A stretch of DNA of 12,281 bases from Oscillospiraceae bacterium (GTDB taxonomy: Bacteria > Bacillota > Clostridia > Oscillospirales > UBA929), in assembly GCA_009777685.1 (NCBI GenBank), contig WRLJ01000026.1, forward strand, positions 1 to 12,281, written 5' to 3'. Made by a program: the position numbers and the translations under genes. Every line of letters starts with the position of its first letter. Position 1 is the stretch's first letter. The notes under the pieces are model-generated. The model was not told where the DNA came from. It worked only from the letters and a program-made list of their open reading frames with translations, and ran no database searches. Positions 1 to 6,413 of the stretch are shown here, piece after piece.

Positions 1-632
1 TCTCGGTGGCGGGTGTGGCGTGCATCACGGCGCTGTCCCTGCTGCTGTCCTTCGGTCTTCTGCGCTTGAGCAAACGGTTCGCTTTCATCAAAAATCTGCT
101 GATCGCCCCGATGATTCTGCCCACCGCCAGTGTGATTTTTGTCTGGCAGCTCGTTTTTCAAAATGACGGGTACAGGATGCTGGCCGGTTATAACACCGGC
201 TCCGGTTTCTGGATTGTCCTGCCGGTTTACCTGTTATACATTTGGAAAAACACCGGCATCAACATCATCATCCTCAGCGCCGCGATAGCGGGGATTCCTT
301 CCGAAACGAGAGAAGCCGCGGCGCTGGACGGGGCGGCAGGGCTTCGCCTGCACCGGTCGGTAACCCTGCCGCTGATCGCCCCCGGGTTGATGTTTGCCGT
401 TGTGCTGTCCTTTGTAAACGCGCTGAAAAATTTCCGGGAGAGCTATTTGTTTTTTCAGACCGATTATCCGCCTGACGCGGCCTACACAGTGCAGTATTAT
501 ATGAATAACCATTTCCGCAGATTGAGCTATCCGAATTTGACGGCGGCGGCGGTTATTTTCACGCTGATCATTGTAGCGGTCTTGCTGGTATTTTACCATT
601 GGGAGAATAAGTATAATGAAAAAATCTACTGA
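1..632 (+). CDS. Carbohydrate-type ABC importer permease, MalF/UgpA-like (5' partial)
   Basis: Inner-membrane permease of a binding-protein-dependent ABC importer, probably for a sugar or sugar derivative. The frame is open from the first complete codon at position 3, so the start and first membrane helices lie outside the window; the GTG at 6 is internal. The visible part has several hydrophobic helices and an intact coupling (EAA) motif at about visible residues 103-126, with EAAALDGA followed by VTLPLIAP. This is the cytoplasmic loop that docks on the ATPase. The TGA stop overlaps the next gene's start by 17 bases, which indicates one operon. The substrate cannot be read from the sequence, and the binding protein and ATPase are not in view. 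Confidence 0.9.
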   Translation, partial: SVAGVACITALSLLLSFGLLRLSKRFAFIKNLLIAPMILPTASVIFVWQLVFQNDGYRMLAGYNTGSGFWIVLPVYLLYIWKNTGINIIILSAAIAGIPSETREAAALDGAAGLRLHRSVTLPLIAPGLMFAVVLSFVNALKNFRESYLFFQTDYPPDAAYTVQYYMNNHFRRLSYPNLTAAAVIFTLIIVAVLLVFYHWENKYNEKIY

Positions 633-1392
633 CAGCCGCGGAGTCACCATAGCCTTATTGCTTGCCGGGCTTGTTTTTATCACTCCCGTTCTGCTTACGC
701 TGCTTCTCTCTCTCCGATTCGAGGGGGGCTTCCCGACATGGCGGCAATATGAGGAGCTGTTAATCACCAATTACACGTTTCTGCGGTTCTTTTGGAATTC
801 CATGGGGTATTCCCTGGCCATCACGCTGCTCTGTGTCCTGATTTCCTTTCCGTTAGGCTTCCTGTTCGCGAAGGTGCGGTTCTGGGGACGGGACACCTTG
901 TTTCTTGTGTACATCATCGCCATGCTGCTGCCCTTTCAAGCCACCCTGCTCCCGAACTATATCCAGCTGCGCGATTTTGACCTGCTCAACACTCCGATGG
1001 CGCTGATTCTGCCGGCTGTCTTCTCCCCGTTTGCCGTGTTCCTGTTCCGTCAGTTCATCAAGAGCGTGCCTTCCGAGTTGATTGACTACACCATGCTGGA
1101 AACTTCCTCAGCGTTTCTGATTCTCCGGTACGCGGTGTTTCCGCAGATCCGGCCGGCGGCGGCCGCCCTGTCGGTCATCGTCTTCTGCGAGAGCTGGAAT
1201 ATGATTGAGCCGGTATTGATCTTCGCGGCTAAAAATCCGGATATCCATCCGCTCTCCGTCAGGCTGGGCGATCTGCCGCCGCCCGTATTTTTCAGCGCGG
1301 CTTCCGTGTATATGTATCCTATTTTGCTCTTGTTCCTGTTGTTTAAGGAAATCTTGGCCGCCTCGATGAAGCGGTTTCGCTGGGATGGGTGA
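616..1392 (+). CDS. Carbohydrate-type ABC importer permease, MalG/UgpE-like, with degenerate EAA motif
   Basis: Second permease of the same importer, 258 residues, with about six hydrophobic segments from residue 11 to 250. Family signs are an N-terminal helix, a periplasmic segment with PTWRQYEELL (about 40-49), the NS pair at 61-62 ahead of the transport core, and LLPNYIQLRDF near 111-121. The ATP16-coupling loop at about 153-182 keeps the family's spacing and the final FPQIRP. However, the usual EAA is replaced by DYT and the usual DGA by ETS, so the normally conserved glycine is absent. The ATG lies inside the end of the preceding permease, implying translational coupling. The assignment to the MalG side is firm; whether it couples to an ATPase normally is uncertain. 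Confidence 0.88.
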   Translation: MKKSTDSRGVTIALLLAGLVFITPVLLTLLLSLRFEGGFPTWRQYEELLITNYTFLRFFWNSMGYSLAITLLCVLISFPLGFLFAKVRFWGRDTLFLVYIIAMLLPFQATLLPNYIQLRDFDLLNTPMALILPAVFSPFAVFLFRQFIKSVPSELIDYTMLETSSAFLILRYAVFPQIRPAAAALSVIVFCESWNMIEPVLIFAAKNPDIHPLSVRLGDLPPPVFFSAASVYMYPILLLFLLFKEILAASMKRFRWDG

Positions 1393-1394
1393 TT

Positions 1395-1787
1395 ATGAAA
1401 AAATGGTGGATCGGCCTGCTGGGCCTGGGATTGCTGCTGCTGCTGGCGTTCTTCCTGCTCGGGGAGACTCTCTACGAGAGAGGAAAGCCGGTGGTCACGA
1501 CGGTGAGAGCCTCCTCTTTCCTCGGTCAGGAGGGAGTCATTGTGCCTCCCGAGGCGCTGAGGTCCGGCGGCGCGGGGCATTACGTGTATGTTCTGCAGTC
1601 TGAACAGGGGTACAGCCGCGTGATTTACACCGTTTCTTACGTCGAGGTGCGGCTGCTTGCGGCCGACAACGGGTTTGGGATGGCGGTTTTGGAGGAGGGC
1701 GGCGGAGTCAGGGCCGGCGACAGGCTGGTCTCCGCCCCCGCGGACGGACTGACGGACGGGATACGGGTTTTGTGGCGCAATGAGTGA
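1395..1787 (+). CDS. Small membrane-anchored protein resembling the C-terminal domain of an HlyD/RND adaptor
   Basis: The predicted product has 130 residues: an N-terminal Leu-rich anchor (about 4-22) followed by one soluble extracytoplasmic domain. From about residue 47 it reads VIVPPEAL, then YVYVLQSEQG, then a YVEVRLL strand and VRAGDRLVSAP near the end. That order is typical of the last beta domain of membrane fusion proteins in clostridial efflux systems, where a VPKEA strand, a YV-V strand and a G-D-VV strand recur. The coiled-coil and lipoyl domains that should precede it are missing. I chose the ATG at 1395; a GTG at 1389 would add two residues. It follows the permease stop by two bases, so it is in the importer operon. 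It could be an accessory or stabilising subunit. The family resemblance is from memory. Confidence 0.7.
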   Translation: MKKWWIGLLGLGLLLLLAFFLLGETLYERGKPVVTTVRASSFLGQEGVIVPPEALRSGGAGHYVYVLQSEQGYSRVIYTVSYVEVRLLAADNGFGMAVLEEGGGVRAGDRLVSAPADGLTDGIRVLWRNE

Positions 1788-1847
1788 GGAAGGAGCGGGG
1801 GGCCGTGAATAGAATTACCTTACATTTGACATGAGGAGGCTGCGGTC

Positions 1848-3086
1848 ATGCCCAAACGCATAACAGACGTTATTTTCCTGCTCCTCGCCGCGGCATTGCT
1901 CCTGCCGGCTTGCGGCAGGAGTACAATGCCCGAAGGCAGCGAAGCCCCGCCGCCGGGAGAGCCGGCAACGCTTCCCCCCGCTTACACGCCTATGCCGTCC
2001 CCAACAGCCGGGGCATTGCCGTCAGCAGCGCCTGTATCCGAAGCCCCAGATACATCCGCGCCGACCGCAACGCCCGCGCCCTTGCCTACATCTGCGCCGA
2101 CCCCGGCCCCTTCACCGGCCGCAACGCCCGCGCCTGTACCTACACCGGCGCCGACCCCGAAACCGGCCGACCCGGCAGACCTTCTCCGCGGCATCAGAAC
2201 CGCGGCCCTCAGCGAGGATAGGACACGCTTTTCCCTGGCCATCGCCAAGGACGGCATAATGCTGACGGACGAGGAACTGGAAGCCGTGCAGGCATTGCGC
2301 GATATACCGCAGCTAAAATCCGTGGCGCTGGGAATCACCAATATCCAGGACATCAGCTTTCTATCAGAACTCACCAACCTAGAGTGGCTGGAAATCCGCT
2401 TTCCGGTCAGCGATATCAATCCGCTGAAAAAACTGACGAAGTTGACGCATTTGGATTTAGAAAAGTGCCAAGTCAATGACATCAGCCTGCTGGAAGCCTT
2501 GACCCAGCTGCGAACGCTTAGAATCAGGGGCGAACACATCAGCAGCGTCAGCGCGCTGAAGAATTTGATCCATTTGGAGGAACTGTCGTTGGGGAGCCGT
2601 GAATGGCTTCCGCCCAGCCCGATCAGCGATATCGATGCGTTACAGAGCTTGACAAATCTGACGAGCTTGTCGGTGGTGTATTGCCGGATCAGCGATATCC
2701 GTGCCCTGAGCGCCTTGCCGAAATTAACGGCTCTTTCTCTGGGGGGCAACGCAATCAGCGACATCAGCGCGCTATACGGATTGACAAATCTGGTGTCTCT
2801 TCAATTGAGGGAAAACCATATCAGCGACATCAGCGGGATAGAAACGCTGTCCCATTTGGAATATTTAACACTGGGCCGCAATCAGGTGCGTGATATCCGT
2901 CCCATAGCGGAACTGCTCAGCTTGGAACGCGTATCCTTGGACCACAATCAAATTGAGGATATTGCGCCGCTGATGAATATGAAACAGCTGACATTTATTA
3001 ACTTGGTCGGCAACCCGCTGACTGAGGAGCAGGAACGGGAACTCCAATCCGCGCTTCCGGAGTGTGTGATTTGGCGTAATTTTTGA
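1848..3086 (+). CDS. Leucine-rich-repeat surface lipoprotein with Pro/Thr/Ala-rich stalk
   Basis: 412 residues. The signal peptide ends in a lipobox LLPAC with Cys22, so the mature protein should be lipid-anchored on the outer face of the membrane. Residues about 27-108 are a low-complexity stalk rich in Pro, Ala and Thr (TPAP, PTPAP units). Residues about 153-405 hold about eleven leucine-rich repeats of 22 residues of the SDS22/internalin type, with LxxLxxLxL and an ISDI turn. One repeat is 28 residues long (SREWLPPSP insert near 250-258). A short Cys-containing cap ends the protein. AGGAGG at 1834-1839, eight bases before the ATG, fixes the start. The 60-base gap to the importer operon suggests a separate or weakly coupled transcript. 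LRRs of this type usually bind proteins; the ligand is unknown. Confidence 0.92.
   Translation: MPKRITDVIFLLLAAALLLPACGRSTMPEGSEAPPPGEPATLPPAYTPMPSPTAGALPSAAPVSEAPDTSAPTATPAPLPTSAPTPAPSPAATPAPVPTPAPTPKPADPADLLRGIRTAALSEDRTRFSLAIAKDGIMLTDEELEAVQALRDIPQLKSVALGITNIQDISFLSELTNLEWLEIRFPVSDINPLKKLTKLTHLDLEKCQVNDISLLEALTQLRTLRIRGEHISSVSALKNLIHLEELSLGSREWLPPSPISDIDALQSLTNLTSLSVVYCRISDIRALSALPKLTALSLGGNAISDISALYGLTNLVSLQLRENHISDISGIETLSHLEYLTLGRNQVRDIRPIAELLSLERVSLDHNQIEDIAPLMNMKQLTFINLVGNPLTEEQERELQSALPECVIWRNF
2065..2172 (+). repeat. Two-copy imperfect 54-bp tandem repeat encoding the lipoprotein stalk
   Basis: The 16-base string ccgcaacgcccgcgcc occurs at 2065-2080 and again at 2119-2134, exactly 54 bases (18 codons) apart. 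The sequence after each copy is also similar. The repeat lies within the Pro/Thr/Ala-rich stalk, so gain or loss of one unit would change stalk length by 18 residues without shifting the frame. Confidence 0.75.
2622..2831 (+). repeat. 66-bp-phased repeats of atcagcga(t/c)atc in the LRR region
   Basis: Near-identical 12-base strings begin at 2622, 2688, 2754 and 2820, each exactly 66 bases apart (22 codons). They encode the ISDI turn of consecutive leucine-rich repeats. Conservation at the DNA level in the central repeats suggests recent unit duplication or gene conversion. The flanking repeats, with more varied DNA, look older. Confidence 0.8.
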
Positions 3087-3117
3087 TCGTGTTCCATAGG
3101 AGATCAACCGCGCCGTC

Positions 3118-3153
3118 TTGACAAATCCCGCCAGTTTATATACCCTCTATATA
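3118..3153 (+). promoter_or_regulatory. Candidate promoter for the sigma-factor operon
   Basis: A perfect -35-like TTGACA is at 3118-3123. At 17 bases spacing the -10 position (3141-3146) reads taccct, a poor match. The better TATATA strings at 3137-3142 and 3148-3153 sit at spacings that are too short or too long. The region is AT-rich and starts about 60 bases before the sigma ATG. Autoregulation by the ECF factor itself is possible but cannot be shown here. Confidence 0.35.
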
Positions 3154-3180
3154 ACGAACCGTGCGAGGGGGTGGGGATAG

Positions 3181-3678
3181 ATGGCGGATATAGGCGAAGA
3201 CCCGCAAAGGTTTTTTGAACAGCTGTATGCGGACTGCTATGACTTCATCCTGGCCGTTGTGGTGAAGGATATCCGCAACCGGAGCCACGCGGATGATATC
3301 GTGCAGGACACGTTCATGGCGGCGTGGGACGCGGCCGGCCGGCTGCGTGACCATCCCAACCCGGCGGGGTGGCTCGTGACGGCGGCGAAGTACAAGTGCC
3401 TGCATTTTCACCGCGCCGTGAAGCAGCAGCGGAAACTTGCGGAGATCATGGCCGGCGTCCATCGCGGCGCGAACCCGGAGGCGCTTGACGCGTCGGCGCT
3501 GCTGGCCTGCCTGAAGCCGAGGGACGCCGAAATCCTGAGCCTGTTTTACATACGGAAATACAGCGCCCGGGAGATCGCGGAACGCCTCGGCGTGAAGGAG
3601 CCCTCTGTCCGGTCAAGGCTGGCCAGAGCCAGGAAAAAACTGGGGATTTTAATGGACGCGGTCAACAGGTTAAAATAA
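3181..3678 (+). CDS. ECF-type RNA polymerase sigma factor
   Basis: 165 residues, the normal size for an extracytoplasmic-function sigma factor: region 2 plus region 4, with no region 3 or 1.1. Region 2 (about 11-79) contains ADDIVQDTFMAAW, the core-binding and -10 recognition helices, then PAGWLVTAAKYKCL. Region 4 (about 105-155) contains LKPRDAEILSLFYIRKYS, the helix-turn-helix EIAERLGVKEPSVRSRLARARKKL and so recognises a -35 element. It redirects RNA polymerase to a small regulon when released from its anti-sigma factor. The next gene encodes a single-pass membrane protein that fits that role. The ATG at 3181 follows a G-rich Shine-Dalgarno region. The sub-group cannot be fixed from the sequence alone. 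Confidence 0.93.
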   Translation: MADIGEDPQRFFEQLYADCYDFILAVVVKDIRNRSHADDIVQDTFMAAWDAAGRLRDHPNPAGWLVTAAKYKCLHFHRAVKQQRKLAEIMAGVHRGANPEALDASALLACLKPRDAEILSLFYIRKYSAREIAERLGVKEPSVRSRLARARKKLGILMDAVNRLK

Positions 3679-3738
3679 ATTTTTGTCCCCTGCAACATTT
3701 CGGGGTTTTCGCGGAATATACAGACAGGAGGGTATGCT

Positions 3739-4605
3739 ATGCCGGATATGCTGCGACACGCTACCGTGGAGAATTTAGACCTGCTGATGGACACGTTGTT
3801 TCACGTGGACGACATCTCGCCGGAGCAGGTTGAGTTTCTTCGCGCCGTTGTGGACGAACTGAGGGAGAGGGGGGAAATACCCGATGTGACGGAAGAAGAA
3901 AACCGGGCCTCGCTGGAGGCCATGCGGCGCAGGATTCAGGAGCGGGCCAACGCGCCGCCGGAAGCGGCCCCGGAGGACACAAACTGGATGGCCGAACTCA
4001 ACGGGGACATCCTGCGGGATCGGGCGCGCGCCGCGGCCCGGTTCAGACGGTTCCGCAATTTTACGGTATCCGCGATGGCCGCGGTGGTCATACTCTTCCT
4101 GTTCCATACCGTCGCCGAGGCCGCCGGCTATAGCCTCTTAGGCTCGGCCGCCCGATGGTCGAAGGGCGCGGTGTATTTTGTCTTCGGGGTTGGCGGCACA
4201 GAGGAATTTCCGAAGATCAATACCAATGCGTATGACAAATTGAAGTTCACTCTGGACCGCCTGGGGGTTCATGCCGCTCTCCCGGACTACATTCCCGACG
4301 GGTTCATATTCGACAGCCTTGAGCCGGAGGAGCCGGACGAAATGGTCAACCTAGTCGCGTGGTTCGCGTCTGAAGAAGGGTTTTTCTCTGTGAGCGTTTC
4401 GCGGATAATCCCGGGGGAAGATTTGAAATTCAACGAATCCGACGGCGCGGAGCATACAGAGCTGTATTCTTCCCAACGCGGAGAGTTTTTCATCACGACC
4501 AACATGGGCCGGATGAACGCGATTTGGTATCACGGCATCTATGAGATCGTGATCCAGGGAAATCTCTCTTATGAGCAGCTGATACAAATGCTGGATTCTA
4601 TTTGA
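3739..4605 (+). CDS. Single-pass membrane anti-sigma-like protein with extracellular DUF4367-like domain
   Basis: 288 residues. An acidic, helical cytoplasmic part (about 1-107) is followed by an Arg-rich stop (RFRRFRNF), one membrane helix (about 108-124) and an extracytoplasmic part. In the latter, LPDYIPDGFIFDSLEPEEP (about 181-199) followed by a strand-rich region and ending LIQMLDSI resembles the DUF4367 domain of clostridial sigma-operon membrane proteins. No cysteine is present, so it is not a zinc-binding (HxxxCxxC) anti-sigma factor. By position it probably holds the sigma factor inactive until the outer domain senses something; this is inference. AGGAGGG at 3726-3732 supports the ATG at 3739 over an out-of-frame ATG at 3734. 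It is separated from the sigma gene by 60 bases. Confidence 0.8.
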   Translation: MPDMLRHATVENLDLLMDTLFHVDDISPEQVEFLRAVVDELRERGEIPDVTEEENRASLEAMRRRIQERANAPPEAAPEDTNWMAELNGDILRDRARAAARFRRFRNFTVSAMAAVVILFLFHTVAEAAGYSLLGSAARWSKGAVYFVFGVGGTEEFPKINTNAYDKLKFTLDRLGVHAALPDYIPDGFIFDSLEPEEPDEMVNLVAWFASEEGFFSVSVSRIIPGEDLKFNESDGAEHTELYSSQRGEFFITTNMGRMNAIWYHGIYEIVIQGNLSYEQLIQMLDSI

Positions 4606-4621
4606 AACGGAGGATTTTTTT

Positions 4622-5026
4622 ATGAAACGGACCCTCGCTTTTGTGCTGGTGATTTTGCTGCTAGCCGCAAATATGTCCGCGTTTGCCCGGACCAGCCTGT
4701 ACATAGGCTCCCATTCCGCCGGCGTATCCCCGCAGGGCGGCGGCGTTGTTAAGGTTTCTGTTTTCGTAGCGGGAACCCATCCGCGGATGACCAAGATCGG
4801 GTTTCCTATGGTGTCTCTGTATGAGTTGAACGGGAGTACATGGACGCTGGTTGCCGTGCAAACTTCCCAGTACAACCCTAACGCCACCGCGGGCAGCCAC
4901 AGCTACTCGTTCACCTATCAGGGAACGGCGGGAAAGTCGTATTACGCCAGCGCATCATTTTACGCACAGGATACAACCGGGTCTGACACGAAAAACGCCA
5001 GCTCTCCTACCGTGACGGCGACGTAA
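4622..5026 (+). CDS. Small secreted beta-rich protein of the sigma-factor operon
   Basis: 134 residues. A signal peptide (Lys-Arg start, Leu/Val-rich core) has a likely cleavage after AFA at about residue 22. No lipobox Cys or sortase motif is seen, so the product should be released or loosely held. The mature part is short beta strands rich in Ser, Thr, Tyr and Gly: KVSVFVAGTHPRMTKIGFP, LYELNGSTWTLV, and SFTYQGTAGKSYYASASFYA followed by GSDTK. I recall similar short proteins of unknown function in Clostridia, with a conserved G-x-Y-A-x-x-x-F-Y-A near the end. GGAGG at 4609-4613, eight bases before the ATG, supports the start. It lies 16 bases after the anti-sigma-like gene, so it is in the same operon and may be its target or effector. 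Confidence 0.8.
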   Translation: MKRTLAFVLVILLLAANMSAFARTSLYIGSHSAGVSPQGGGVVKVSVFVAGTHPRMTKIGFPMVSLYELNGSTWTLVAVQTSQYNPNATAGSHSYSFTYQGTAGKSYYASASFYAQDTTGSDTKNASSPTVTAT

Positions 5027-5072
5027 ATCGATAGAAAACGCGGCGCCGCCCCTGCGGCGTGTGCGGCCCGCG

Positions 5073-5098
5073 GTGGGCGGGGGCAAGCCTCCGCCCAC
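5073..5098. repeat. Strong GC-rich hairpin with CAAG loop in a 190-bp intergenic region
   Basis: The left arm gtgggcggggg (5073-5083) pairs with cctccgcccac (5088-5098) over 11 base pairs including one G-T pair, with a caag loop. A second smaller hairpin (gcgccgc / gcggcgt, loop ccct) lies just upstream, near 5044-5061. No T-tract follows, so it is not a classical intrinsic terminator. It may protect the 3' end of the sigma-operon mRNA. It may also be a copy of the dispersed CAAG-loop GC-rich palindromes that I recall from Oscillospiraceae intergenic regions. Confidence 0.65.
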
Positions 5099-5143
5099 GG
5101 ACAGATCAGGAAAAGCAGCTACTCTCCCTGTCGCGTGCGGGGA

Positions 5144-5168
5144 AAAGATTGACGAGTTTTCAATCTTT
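5144..5168. promoter_or_regulatory. Perfect 9-bp inverted repeat overlapping the -35 element (candidate operator)
   Basis: AAAGATTGA (5144-5152), a 7-base spacer and TCAATCTTT (5160-5168) form a perfect dyad covering the -35 hexamer and most of the promoter spacer. A second dyad, GTATG-cttta-CATAC (5171-5185), covers the -10. Such placement is typical of repressor or activator sites. The regulator is unknown. Confidence 0.5.
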
Positions 5169-5177
5169 GTGTATGCT
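5149..5177 (+). promoter_or_regulatory. Sigma-A-type promoter of the lipoprotein/ABC operon
   Basis: The -35 TTGACG (5149-5154; 5 of 6 to consensus) and -10 TATGCT (5172-5177; 4 of 6) are separated by exactly 17 bases. They lie about 40 bases before the ATG of the beta-propeller lipoprotein, with a Shine-Dalgarno GGAG at 5204-5207. The start of transcription should be near 5184, just at a C7T6 tract. Confidence 0.65.
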
Positions 5178-5216
5178 TTACATACCCCCCCTTTTTTAAG
5201 AACGGAGTGATGTACC

Positions 5217-6413
5217 ATGACGAAAAGACTGCTTCTTTTTTGCTGCCCGTTTATTCTGCTCACCGCCTGCGCTCCCTCCGCGCCGCCCGGCCCGGAGGAT
5301 CACGTCTTCTCGGGCGGCCGGTATTTTTATGTGCCCGAGGCGTTCCTGGAGGCGTTCCCGCCTAAGAACTACCAGCTCTTTTCCACCGCTTCCGGTTGGG
5401 ACAACATGGAGGAGATTGAGGCGGACAAGGTCCACGGCTTTGACCCCCAGTTCCAGGGGGGGGGACGGGGGATGCGTATCCCGGACGGCGGAGGCCTTTA
5501 TATCGCGGACAGAAGACGCCAGCGGGTCCATATCCTCGATTCAGAAACGCTGGAGGAGAGGGATTATATCAATTGGGGCACGCGGGTTGTCTATCAGCCC
5601 GATGCCGTCTGCTTCGACAAAGACGGGAACGTGTATGTGCTGGATGCGTTTTCGGGTATATTGCAGATATACGTCTATACCCGTGAGAATGAATACATAA
5701 AGACCATAGCGGCCGACATAGGGGAAATGGACTTGAACACGGACTGCGGCATAGCGGTTACCGATGCCGGGGACATATACATCACCTCCCCGTCCAACCA
5801 CGCGGAAAGCGGCGGTGTGTACAAGGTGGAGCCGGACGGCTCCGTATCGGCGGTGATCGGCCAGGGCCTGTTCGGCCGGCTCTGCAAATCGGCGGACGGC
5901 CTCGGCGTCATTTTTGTCAACACCTCCTTTCCCGTCGAACCCGGCGATACGGCAGTCTCTTCCGACGGGGTAACGGCGCTCTACCGGATAGAGGGCGGCG
6001 AGATCGTCGATATGGCCGTATTTTATCCGAACTTCAGGATACCCTCCATTCCCGGAGGCGCGGTCCCTCCCTCCGTTTTTTTCGACATAACCACCCGGCA
6101 GGGCGTGGTGGACATCGCGTGTTATAACGGTGAATATTACGTTCTGACCGAGATGAACGTGATTGTCGTCTTTGACGCCGATCTCCGCTATGTGAGGACG
6201 ATCCGGATCAAAAACGGCTATTGGGATGACCCGGAGCCGCTGATCTCACACGTGGAACGGGAAAAGTTTTCGGCCGGCTACCTATTCTGCATGGACATAG
6301 ACGGCAAGGGGGACATCTACATCATTGCGTTCTCCGACGGTTACCACATGTGGGGTGAGCAGCCGGAACGCAATCTGGAGCTGCGCGTTTACAGGAGGGG
6401 AGGGGACGAATGA
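5217..6413 (+). CDS. NHL/beta-propeller-type lipoprotein of an ABC operon
   Basis: 398 residues. The signal peptide ends in the lipobox LLTAC with Cys18, followed by a short Pro-rich tether, so it should be a membrane-anchored extracytoplasmic lipoprotein. The rest reads as repeated beta-propeller blades. Each blade has a D-G-x-hydrophobic-Y-V/I core: GGGLYIADRRRQRVHILD (about 91-108), DKDGNVYVLDAFSGILQIY (about 134-152), TDAGDIYITSP (about 182-192), and GKGDIYIIAFSDGYH near the C terminus. This pattern matches NHL or six-bladed propeller proteins, which usually bind ligands or partners. Its TGA overlaps the next ATG by four bases, so it is translated together with the FtsX-like permeases and probably acts as their outer sensor or substrate-binding partner. 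A run of nine Gs (5456-5464) encodes part of the loop at residues 80-83. Confidence 0.85.
   Translation: MTKRLLLFCCPFILLTACAPSAPPGPEDHVFSGGRYFYVPEAFLEAFPPKNYQLFSTASGWDNMEEIEADKVHGFDPQFQGGGRGMRIPDGGGLYIADRRRQRVHILDSETLEERDYINWGTRVVYQPDAVCFDKDGNVYVLDAFSGILQIYVYTRENEYIKTIAADIGEMDLNTDCGIAVTDAGDIYITSPSNHAESGGVYKVEPDGSVSAVIGQGLFGRLCKSADGLGVIFVNTSFPVEPGDTAVSSDGVTALYRIEGGEIVDMAVFYPNFRIPSIPGGAVPPSVFFDITTRQGVVDIACYNGEYYVLTEMNVIVVFDADLRYVRTIRIKNGYWDDPEPLISHVEREKFSAGYLFCMDIDGKGDIYIIAFSDGYHMWGEQPERNLELRVYRRGGDE
5456..5464 (+). repeat. G9 homopolymer inside the beta-propeller lipoprotein gene
   Basis: Nine consecutive Gs, followed by AC and five more Gs, encode Gly-rich residues 80-85. Runs of this length slip easily during replication, and one base gained or lost here would truncate the protein near residue 90. 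Confidence 0.85.

Noticed and set aside
1826..1831. TTGACA before the LRR lipoprotein
   Set aside because: It is 17 bases from the ATG and overlaps the ribosome site region, leaving no room for a -10 and leader.
1982..2764. Minus-strand frame of 260 codons opposite the LRR lipoprotein
   Set aside because: Its repeats (GAGVGA, ISLI) are simply the complement of the stalk and LRR repeats.
3083..3107. TTGATC-N13-GATCAA inverted repeat after the LRR lipoprotein stop
   Set aside because: Only six pairs with a long loop and no T-tract; not a convincing terminator.
3688..3704. CCCC...GGGG hairpin followed by TTTT between the sigma and anti-sigma genes
   Set aside because: Four pairs with an eleven-base loop is too weak to call an attenuator.
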